NCBI RefSeq assembly: GCF_032884065.1
Contig: NC_088872.1
Location: forward strand, 3,720,001-3,784,000
DNA length: 64,000 bases
DNA from: Artemia franciscana
Taxonomy: Eukaryota; Arthropoda; Branchiopoda; Anostraca; Artemiidae
Reading direction: 5' to 3'
Below are positions 49,801-61,800 of the stretch, piece after piece; position 1 is the stretch's first letter; each line of letters opens with the position of its first letter. The translations under genes and the position numbers were made by a program. A model generated the notes under the pieces. The model had not been told where the DNA came from. It did no database searches and saw only the letters and a program-made list of their open reading frames with translations.

Positions 49801-52800
49801 TTCTTTTTTCTCGAAGAGTGATCTTATCAAACCAAATGGCTCTAGAATATCAGAAGAAGGCACATTAGAAAGCAAATTGAACTTTTATAATTACCAGAAG
49901 ATATTGTGCCAAAAAGAGAAGTATTTTCTACAATGTTGTGGCGTGAATAGACTTTTTAGCCCAAAGGGTGCCGAAAAGCCATCGAGGAAAAATCCTGAGA
50001 TAGCCAATCAAATTAAATATACTACAAATTAAATATACTATCAGTGCGTAATTAAATAAACTACGCACTGAGCTTTCCAGTCTTAAACTTCAAAGATAAA
50101 CTTCAGTTTAAACTTCAAAGACAGGAATACTTCACGCTTCCTTAAGATCCAAGTTCTTCATTAAAATGATTAAAAGGTTTTTTTCCAACTGAAAATAAGG
50201 AGCAACACTAAAACTCAGAAGGAACAAGATTATTCCATATATGAAGTGATTACTCCCTCCTTAATACCTTGCTCTTTACACTTAAGTTCTTAATATTTTT
50301 AAGAAAGGATTTCTACTTCAATTAAATGGCCCTTGTGTTTAAAGAGTAGTTCTTAAAACAATGGAACAAACAGTCAAACTTCAGTGTAAAGAGTAAGATG
50401 TTAAGGAGGGGGCAACCCCTTCACATGTAGAATTTTCTTTGTTCGTTTTGAGTTTTAAAGTTGCTCCTTATCTTCAGTTAATTTTTTTTTTAAATTTAAT
50501 TTCTTATCGTTTTTCTGATAATGGTGGTAAACCTAGCTCACCACCCATGAAAAATTCTCTTGAAATTCCTCCTTGGAAAGTTCCTTCCCCATAAAATACA
50601 CATCTCTGTAAAAAAAATTTCCAGACAATCCCATGTTTCCTGATAATTCACCCCCCCCTTAAAATTTCTTGCAGAAGATTCAGCCTGAAAAATTGTCCTT
50701 GACATAATTTCATTTGCAAAAGAATTTAAATTCTAATTGTTTTTCGATCGTTCCAGATATTCCTCTCTTCCGTAAAATTCTTTTTTGGAAATCTAAATAC
50801 GCAGAAAATTCCCCTTTCACGATACCCCCAGAACATCTCCACATGCAAAAGTGAATAGGCAGAGACAAATCAGAAAAATAGAAAGAGTTTTTTCTACAGG
50901 AATTATGTCAAATCGGCCCTGTGTAAAATCTCCCTCGGAAAGCTCATCCCTGGAAATTCCTCCATACGAAAAATCATCCTCATAAAAACCAATCCTGAGC
51001 ACATAATCTCCCCTCCTCCAAAAAATGTCTGCATAATTCCCGATAATAAATACTATACGTAAACAATGGGCAAATTTTTAAACTTAAAGACTTATCCCCT
51101 GGGGATTGGGGGTTCATGTTACCTCCAAAAGCATAATTTTACAGATTTTGTCACCATGCTAAGCAAAATTACTGTCTTAAAATTTTGATCGGACATTTTT
51201 TTGGCGAAAAGGTTGTGGGAGGGGGGCTAGTTGCCCTACAATCTTTTTGGTCGCTTAAAGAGGGCATTAGAACTTTTCATTTTTGTTCAAATGAGCTCGA
51301 TGTTTTAGGACCGTTAGTTCAATACAATCCCCCGGAGAATAAAAAATACACATACATCCGTGATCGTTCTTCTAACAAAAAAAGAATAATAATAAAAAAA
51401 AAAAAATCCACATTTTGGCAGATAAAAGCTAAAAACCTTAGCATTAGGGTTATCCAATACGCTGAATCTGATAATATAATTTTCCTTAAGATTCCTTGAC
51501 TTTTAGGCGTTGTTTCTCTCCTTTTTTAAATAGGCAAAATTTTCCAGGCCTCATATGCGTAACACTAAGCCTAATTAATCTTATGTATATAAAATTAGCA
51601 TAATAAGCCGATCCTTTTGGTATATTTACTGATACAATACTTCCTTTTCTTGAGTTTCGGTTACTTTTGAGCCAAGCCGTGTCGCTCCTTACTTACAGTT
51701 AGTTACCACAAACTGTTTGAACATTTAATTTTTGTTTTAAAGCTTCGCCTAGCTAAGTTTATTAATTTTCAGCTAAATTAAAATAAGTAGATTGGTATGT
51801 AATTTGGCAACAGACATTATGGAGTAGGGTCAGTGGACCTTTGTGTAGGGGAAGGGCGGTGCATGAAGCCTCAAAATTTTTATTTTGCCCCCAAATTGTC
51901 TAACTCATTGGAAGCCTTCAAATACATATAGAAAGAGGTTTTGCGGGTAAAGAAAGTTAATATCCAAAAAAATTTGTTGGGCTACACCTTTAATTTTAGG
52001 GCTGAAGAGCGATGGCATCAATCTTAATGCAGAAAATATTTTCTATTTATCGTAAAAAAATTGTATTCACATGCCTGCAAGCATAGAGGTGGAAAGTGAG
52101 GCAATATCATGTTATATACTTTTTAAATGCCTGTAAATATACATGGAATAATTTCTGTTCGTTTTAATTTTTATTTCGTTCTTTGCTTTCATTTGAGGAA
52201 AAGTCTGAAGGCGCTAAAAAAGTCAACACGAGTCTTGGTTAAAACGACACTTTTAATATAGGCTTTACTTTTCACCTCTCTTAAGCCCCCCTCCCAACAA
52301 AAAGTCCAATTTTGTCAAACAGTTTGTGGTAACGAACTGTAGTAAGGAGCGACCCGGCTCAATGGTAACCAAAACTCTAAAAAATAGAGCTTTGATACCA
52401 ATAGCTACATTAAAAGAATCGCATTTTAATGCTGAGTTGAAATATATCAGTTTCAACAAGTTTAGTCTTATCAATCAAAAGTGATAAGCTGATAAAATTT
52501 GTATTATTTTAGAAAATAGAGGGAAATAACCCCTAAAAGTCATAGAATCTTAACAAAAATCCCACCATCAGTTTCAGCGTGTCAGAATACCATGATGTAG
52601 AAGTTTCAAGCTTCTATCTTCAAAATGTGGAATTTCGCATTTTTTGCCAGAAGACAGATCACGGATACGTGTTTATTTGTTTTTTTTGCATTCTTTTTTC
52701 CCGTGGATGATCGTATCGATTCAGTGGTCCTAGAATGTCGCGTGAGGGCTCCTTTTAACGGAAATTAGAAGTTGTAGTGCTTTTTTAAGTGACCAAAAAA

Positions 52801-55800
52801 TTGGAGGGCACCTAAACCCCTCCCACGCTCATTTTTTCCCAAAGTCACCGGATCAAAATTCTGAGGTAGCCATTTTACTAACCATAGTCGAAACACCTAA
52901 AAACTATATCTTTAGGGACGACTTACTCCCCCACAGTCTTCGTGGGAGGGGCTGCAGGTTAAAAACTTTGACCAGTGTTTACATATACAAATGGTTATTG
53001 GGAAGTGTATAGACGTTTTCAGGGGAATTTTTTGGTTTAGGGAGAGGGGAGTTGAGGAGGGGATACGTGAGAAGATCTTTTCATAGAGGAATTTGTCATG
53101 GGGGAAGAGAATTTCAATGAAGGGGACGCAGAATTTTCTAGTATTATTAAAAAAAATGAAAAAATAAATATGGAAAGTTTTTCAACTGAAAGTAGGGAAC
53201 AGCATTAAAACTGAAAACGAACAGAAATTATTATGCATATGAGGGGTTTACCTCCTCTGAAAAGTTTGCTCTTTAAGCTAAAGTATTTTTACTAATTTCA
53301 ACTATTTATTCTACGGCTTTTGTGATTCAGGGGTCATTCTTATGGAATTGGGATTTTTTTTCCCAATTACAGAAAAAGAATTTCTCAAAATCTTCCGACT
53401 AAAACTATGGGAAAGCCATTTAGATGAAAAAATTAACATGCAAATTTCTTTTTAATTATTAATGTGTGGAGAGCTGAAATAAAAACATGAATCAATTCAA
53501 AAACGTTCAGAAATTAAATGAAAAAAACAAGTCTTTTCAACTAAAAGTAAGGAGTAACATTAAAACTTAAAACGAATAGAAATTATTCCGTATATGAAAG
53601 GGGCTTTTTCTTCTTCAACGCCCCGCTCTTTACGCTAAAGTTTTATTGTTTTAAAAAGTAGAGTTAACAGAAAGAGTCAAACTTTAGCGTAAAGAGCGGG
53701 GCGTTGGGGAGGAAAAGCTCCTTTTATATACGGAATAATTTCTGTTCGTGTTAAGTTTTAATGTAGCTCCTTACTTTCAGTTAAAAAAAAAACTTGTTTT
53801 TTTTTAATCACACAAAGAGTCCACGGATTATATTAAAGTAGGTATCTCTGAGGAAATGCAGACGCAAACTGAATTAAAAAGAAAAATCATATATGAAAAT
53901 CCGAAAATTTTAAAACTGAAAGACATTAAAAGAATTTGAAATATATAGTGAATATAATTTACGGAAGTCCATGTTACTGTTACTGCAATATGTATGCCAC
54001 GGCGCTGCAAAGAATTTGTATCATCTTTTAAGACAATAAAGTTTGATAAATTTGGCTTCTTTTTTTTCGATTGAATTTGGCTTCTTCTTTTTGATAAATT
54101 TTGGCTTCTTCTATAAATTTGGACTTTTCGTTTTAGGAGAACGGGTCATTTGAATTGTATCTTTGTAAACAAAACAAGATTCAAACAAGAAAATTATCCA
54201 AATTCAAAAGGGTTGTGCCCTGTTTTTGTCCCCAAATGACGGGCCTGAGATCAATGTTAAAATTAATGATCGCTTCATGAAGACCTTGCTGGAGAAGGAT
54301 GAACAAATGAATGAAGGCCCTCCAGAGCCATTTCTGATGCATAGGACGTCAAATCGACGTTTCAGTTGCGGGGTCTTTTTTACACGGACAAGTATCCAGG
54401 TTGTCGCCTTGGCGGGGAAGAGACACAGTTGTTTGTACCATATGGCACTAAATGATGGCACTATGCAGATTTCGAAGTAAACTGCTAGTCATGCTAGTTA
54501 GTAGACGATTTATGAGCAAACACAGAACTCACTGTGATATTGACGTTCGTCTCGTGTTTTGCCTAAATTTACTTGTTTTTGAAAATGGGGAACATAAAGT
54601 TTTTTGTCTAGATTTTTAAACCATTGAAAAAGCTTTCATATAATTTGTATTTCTCAGTATTTTCACCCTCTTTGGGTGGGTAAAAATTAATTGATATTTG
54701 GCAAAAAATGACAGAAGTGCTTCTTTGCAGTAGTGCTCTGCACTACTGAACTGCACTTTGAACTGCGTTTCGAGTATTGAACTGCTTGACGATTTTCAAA
54801 CAGTCCGATTTGGTGTTGATATGATTTGCCTGCTATTCCCTATGGCCTGTACGTGTTCTGAAAGTAACAAAGGATGATGGTGTAAATAGCAGTGTAAATG
54901 GGACATTTGACAGAACTTGAGACTTTTATTATTAATCTAACCTACTTTCAAAACTTTATATTTTGCTATAAGGATCATTAGGAAATAGTAATATCTGGAA
55001 AGAGTCTGGTATCATTTGAAGAGTATTTTCAATTAGCAAAAACAGTCAAGAATGTCAAAAATATTTTGAAAAATTACAGCATTTTCCTGGCACTTCAATT
55101 CAACTTTTTAATTTACAAACAAGAACATAACAACTAAATTACTAATAACTGCCCCAACAACGATACAAAAAAGTACTTGTGACGGGGTAGCTACTTACAT
55201 TTTCTAAGCAAATAATTAATGAAACTAACAAATTAAATTAATTAAATGAATATGCTACGGCTAGAATTCGAAATATAGCTGAGATGGATAACCTAAAAGT
55301 TTTGGCTAGGAATGTAATTATTCAAGGCTACAGTCCAATTTTCGACAGGATTTAACGGGAGTTGAAAGTATATAGATGACAAACTTCAAATCAGGAACTT
55401 GACATCAAACTTGATGACATTACTGAAGAAAGACTTGCTAGATTGTCTCATATTCAACAGTCTAAAACAGAAGCCTGGAGCTGACTTGAAATCAAGTGTC
55501 TTCACAACTTCTATCTTCAAAGATGTACAGTACTGGTTTGTCCGAAGAGACATTTCTAGTCTATTTGCTTCAAACTGAACCAACCTCCTAGTAGTTCTAG
55601 CGTTGGATTTGCACCAGTAATGGTTAAGTGCCATACAGAAACAGCAAGAAAAATATTTGCAAGCAAGGCTAAGTTGTTGGTTTCTGGTACGTTTGGGTCG
55701 GAATAACTCTCGAAACGACATCGCAATATTTTGAACTCTTCAAGGAATCGGTTTGGAGTGAAGCATGTATGAACAGAAGAGGGAGAAATATGCTTAAGAG

Positions 55801-58800
55801 ATTACCCGGAGAGCCCTCTGGACGAAAAATAAAATGTCCACCGGAATGCGTGCAGTCTATTATTTCGTAGTCATTTCCTAATTTTTTTCCATGACTCTTT
55901 TCTTGAGTTGATCTTTCTTTCTTTTTTTCTCTCTTAATTTTTATTTAATTATTGGTCACATTTCTTTTTTTTTCTTCTTATTCTCTTGTATGGATGTTAT
56001 TTATTTACTTCCTGTTCGGTTGATCTTGCTTCATCAATACTTGTTGAACTGATGCGCCGACCTTTTATCTTGAAGAAGTTTTGTCGGTAAATATAGCAAG
56101 CGATAGAGAGAGACCCTGATTCATCCCAAATAAGTAGTAGTACATAAGTTAAAGCCCCTGGTTTAAAGCTCTGAGAAGTTGTCTTAGTGTTTTGTTGTTT
56201 GTGGAACTGTCATTTGACAACTGGGTATAAGGATATGGTGCAATCCTTGAAGACTCTAACGGAAAAAAAGATTTTTTGGTATGTGTGAAAGTTTTTTTTT
56301 TTAATTAGAAAGTTCTCTTTAGTTGAATTCGTTTCAAAATTATGATTTGGAGGTAAGAAACCATGTATTACTTCAGAGAGGGGGAATTGCATGTTTAATA
56401 AGGAAGTCTCTGAATTATCAAGTGAGAAATGATATGGAAGTATGGGTTTAGGTATGGAATTTAGAAGTTAAGTTCGGGGGGGGGGAAGTCATTATTCTTG
56501 TTATGTATAATCCTGGCAGAGCCAGTTGGGATGACTTTTCACTTGGTTTGGAAGAACTGATGGTGAGGTGTCTCGTGCCAGATTTGATTTTGTCTTGGAT
56601 TTTTAACCTATAGGCTGCTAATGATCTTTTCCGTTTAGAATCTATTCGGTACACGTCTAAGAAACCACTCAGGGACTTTGTCGACAATATATCTGTGGGT
56701 TCGAAGATTTTAGTCAGATTTACGCTAATTTTGGCTCTCTACCCTTGCTCAGATATTTACCATTTATTGGTGCCGTTCATGTTAGGTGAAAAAGTGTGAT
56801 TTCGACAAAAAAAGGCAGAGACCCGTGAGTTAGAAAATAAAATCTATGAAATTTTGGGGAAGATTTAAGTTGCATTAGCTTGGAAGATGATTTAAATATA
56901 ATATATGATGCTTCTAGTGCATTTGATGGTATGCTAGAAACTATTCAGCCAGTACAGGATATGACGTGCCCAATCAAACTTGTAAAGCTGAAAAAATACA
57001 CCCAGGAGGCCTGGGACTACTGAAGAAATACTTAAAGCGTATTGCCTTAGAAATAGACTTTATCAGGACTATCCATTACTGAATGTATATGTAAGCTTGA
57101 GTAGTTCAAAGCAGCTCGGAATCATATCAACTCAGTGAGAAGAAAACCAAAGAAATAATATTTTGCCAATAGACTAACAGGCTAATAGATCTTTATATAA
57201 CAATATAAAGGTAATACAAAAGAGACTTGGAAGATAATTAATACGTCACTAATGGTATGTTCAAGCACTTGGTATGAGCTCTAACTTAAAATAAAGACCA
57301 AAAGTTTATACCATCTTTATTTCAACATTTTTAATATTGAAGTAAGTGAATATCAAATACTTAGATTTATCATTTATTGGATTCTTTGATCATTTAATGT
57401 TTGAATTTTGAATAAAATATTTTAAGCTACCTTTATGGTTTTCAGCCCGTCTACTGAATCTATCGTTCCTTGGTCCAGCACATCAGCATACAACTGGTCA
57501 AATTTGGCAAAATGCTCTTCTATAGCTTTCTTTACTTCATAGCTTAAAAACGAAAACAAGATTTAGCCTAGCGTAAAATAAGATTACTAAAACACATTTC
57601 TCAGCCAATTTAATAGTGAGGTTAAAATAATATGTTAACAAAGATGTTGCCTAAGAATTACCTCTTAAAGCTGACTTAAAGTTTAACATATTTGACATCC
57701 AGACATATTTGACACATAAGAGATACAATGCATTTCCAGCAAAGCGGCATTTTAGCCCAATCCTGAAATAGCCCAGCGTAAAACAAGATTATCAAAACAA
57801 AATTTTCTGGCGAAATAAGGAGTCAACAATGTTGTCACCTAAAAATTATATGTCTTGGCTACACCAAATTTTTTAGCCATCTCTTCATTTCGAATTGTTT
57901 TGTTTTTTTACCAAGTAATATAACGAAGATGAGTTAAGATTTTTTAATTTATTATTGTTTTTTTTATTATTTTATTATTACAATGTTTATTTTATTATTA
58001 AGCATGCTAAATTTCTCCTTAAATTTCCGACCGTGGATGCATTGCACCTCTTATTAAGAGTCGGGTGGAGTACTTAAAGTCAGTCAAGATGAGTAGCCTT
58101 GCCTTTGTGACTCGTCTTTAAATACCTGTGCTGTGTGTATGCATATAGTATCTCAGTTTTTGTTCATTCCTCTTGTTTTTGTTATGTGTAGTCTTTCATC
58201 GATACAGATCCTCCAGAATCAGTTGCACCTGAACAGGATCGTCCGTATTGGAGGTGAAAAGACGCATCTCTCTCAAGGCTGAATCAGCGGTAGAAGCAAT
58301 AAAGTCTTATGGATCACTTGCCAAGCCAAGATTCTCTGAGCTTTCCAAGCTGAACTCTTCTCAGAGCTTTCCAAGAATATCCTCTAAAAAAACATGGATA
58401 CCAGGAAAAGATGCCATTTAATTTTCAATGGTTTGCAATATTTCTGAAATGGTTTAAAAGATCTAGTTTTAGCTTTGAGGGAGTCCTGGAAAAGGAGGGA
58501 GTCAAGTCTATTGTAAATTTAACTTAGCAAAGGGGGAGGGAGTAGATGTAAACTTAGACATACTATTAGTGTCCAGTTCATCAATTTGCCATGTCTGCAG
58601 TATCTTTGGAATGGTTTGGGAAGTAGAGTTGAAACTTTTAAGTACAGCTGGACAAAAAGGGAAGATGAGGGAAAGGGATCTCAAGATTAATTTTAGGGGA
58701 AGGAATAGGCTGACCAATTTTTTGACAGCCCATCTACTCAGCCTGTGTTTGTCAAGTAGATGATGATTTATGGCTTGGTGAAAAGTTTGGGGCTATATCA

Positions 58801-61800
58801 GAAGACGCTATTTGCGTCTTCGTCATTAAAAATACAGGATCTGCAATAATATTGGAGAGAGATATTCAAACTTCTGGTGTCTTTCTTAGCAGTCAAAAGT
58901 AATTGGCAAGCGACTAACCTCCCTGTAGGGCCCTTTGCTGCACTCATCATCCGTTCGAAAGTTTGAGATAGCTACTGTTTTTATAGTCGAAAGGCTAAAC
59001 AAATATACCTCCAGGGATGGCATGACCCCCACAGTCCCTAGAGCAAGGGCCATGTATTACGTAATTCCCCGTATAAGCAATTATAATGAATTTTGATATC
59101 AAACTTCAAACAAATAGAAATTACTACAAAAAAGAGTAGGGATAACGCCCCATAAAATTTCCGATCGTCAGAGGATCATTCTTGCTTTACTAAATTAAAT
59201 AAAAAAAACAAGTTTTTTTAACTGAAAGTAAGGAGCGACATTACAACTTAAAACGCACAGAAATTACTTCGCATATGAAAGAGGCTGCTTCCTCATCAAC
59301 GCCCCGTTCTTTACGCTAAAGTTTGACTCTTTCTCTCAATTCTTCTTTTTAAAACAGTAAAAAACTTTAGCGTAAAGAGCGGGGCGTTGATGAGGAAGCA
59401 GCCTCTTTCATATATGAAGTAATTTCTGTGCGTTTTAACTTTTAATGTCGCTCCTTACTTTCAGTTAAAAATACTTGTTTTTTTTTATTTAGTTTCTGAA
59501 CGTTTCTGAATCAATGCATGTTTTGATTTTGGCTCTCCGCAGAGATTTGCAGAGAATCAAAACGAAATTTGCACATATTTTTTTTTTGGCTAAATGGCTT
59601 TCTCATAATTTTGATCGAATGATTTTGAGAAAAAAAGAGCGGGAGACGAAGTCTAGTTGTCCTCCGATTTTTTGGTTAATTAAATAGGCAACTAGAACTT
59701 TTAATTTTTTACGAATCTTTTTATTGGTAAAAGATTTACGTAACTTATAAATTAGCTTTAAATTAGCTTATTTAAAGAACTTTTGCATTCTCATGTTTTT
59801 ATTACATGTATGAGGGGATTCGCCCCATCGTCAGTACCTCGCTCTTTACACTAAAGCTTAAATTTTATCCCAATTCATTAAGAATGATCCCTGAATCACA
59901 AAAGCCGTAGAATAAATAGTTGAAATTACTAAAAATACTTTAGCGTAAAGAGCGAGGTATTAGAAGGAGGTGAGCCCCTCATATGGGTAATAATTTCTGT
60001 TTGTTTTAAGTTTTATTGCTGTTCCTTACTTCCAGCTGAAAAACCTTTTTCACATTTATTTATTTACTTTTTTTTAATAATGCTAGTAAATCCTGCTCTC
60101 CCTTCAAGGAAATTTTCTTCTCCCATGACAAACTCTCGATGGAAAGTTCCCCCAGCATATCCCCCTCTTCTCAACCCCTCCCCCAACCAAAAAAATCCTC
60201 CTGAAAACGCCTGTATACTTCCCAATAACCATTACTATATGCAAGCACAGGTCAAAGTTTGTAACTTGTTGCCCCTCCCACGGGGACTGTGGGGGAGTAA
60301 GTCGTCCCCAAAGACATAGTTATAAGGTTTTACGACTACGTTGAATAAAATGGCTATCTCAGAATTTTGATCCGTTGACTTTGGGAAAATAATTAGCGTG
60401 GGTGGGGGCCTAGGGGCCCTCCAATTTTTTTGGTCACTTAAAAAGGGCACTAGAACTTTTCATTTCCGTTAGAAAGAGCCCTCTTGCAACATTCTAGGAC
60501 AACTGGGTCGATGCGATCACCCCCGGGAAAAAAAAGAAAAAAAAAACAAATAAACAAATAAACACGCATCCGTGATCTGCCTTCTGGCAAAAAATGCCGA
60601 ATTCCACATTTTTCTAGATAGGAGCTCGAAAGTTCTACAGTAGGGTTCTCTGATACGCTGAATCTGATGGTGTAATTTTTGTTAAGATTCTATGACTTTT
60701 AGGGGGTGTTTCCTCCTATTTTCTAAAATAACGCAAATTTTCTCAGGCTCGTAACTTTTGATGGGTAAGACTAAACTTGATGAAACTTATATATTTAAAA
60801 CCAGCATTAAAATTTGATTCTTTTGATGTAACTATTGGTATCAAAATTCCATTTTTTAGAGTTTTGGTTACTATTGAGCCGGGTCGCTCCTTACTACAGT
60901 TCGTTACCACGAACTGTTTGATAGGAACCTTGTTCTAAGTCTTCATCTTGTAAAACTTTTTGTTTTGGCTGTTATGTAACTATCATTGCGTAAAGTTTCT
61001 TCTTGCTGCTACAACTAATCATGCAGAGAAAAAAGTGGAAGCTTTGCCGGTTTACACAAACTGAACGATTACGTCACCCAAATTGACTGTATTATATATT
61101 CGTGTGTTTCGAAAGTCGACGGGATAGTACAACCGTTTAGTGCCGTACAAATATTAGGCAGCTATCAAGATTTCTTCATTGCCTAAAATTCTCCTTGTTG
61201 CTACACTGAATCATGAAGTGAAACAAGTGGAGACTTTTCCGGTTTACACAAACTGAATGCTGAACTGAACGATTACGTCGCCCAACTTTACTTCATTATA
61301 TATTCCTGTATTTCAAAGATCGATGGAGTAGTAACACCGTTTAGTGGTGTAAAAATATAGAATAGTCAGAATATATTAAATTAATTAAGGAAAGTATTGT
61401 TTCTTGAATCAGAAACAAAAAAAGATTTTATTTATGCGTGAATAATTAAACAAAGGGGTAAATACAATAATTTAAGATTGCTAGTTGGTTATATTCTCCC
61501 GTAGGCAAAACAGTTAAATGATAATTTTTATGTGATTACTTTTGGAGAATTTTAATAATAAACAGATTAACACAAAACTTCTGTTTTTATCTGTTCAATA
61601 TGTATACATTCTTTTAAATTCCTGTCTGGTAACAAGATATTAGGGTTATATCTTTGCACTATTTTAATCATTCAATTACTCTTTTTTATCCAGTTTACTG
61701 TCAACTAACGGTAGTGTTTGCCTTTTGCTACCGCAATCAGCAAATTTATATATTTTAGAGTTAATATATTTCACTCATGTTCTTTGTTTTAAATGTTGAA

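Noticed and set aside
55386-55721. 111-codon minus-strand frame
   Set aside because: The plus strand there reads as decayed LINE ORF1 in context with later ORF2 scraps; the minus frame has no motif.
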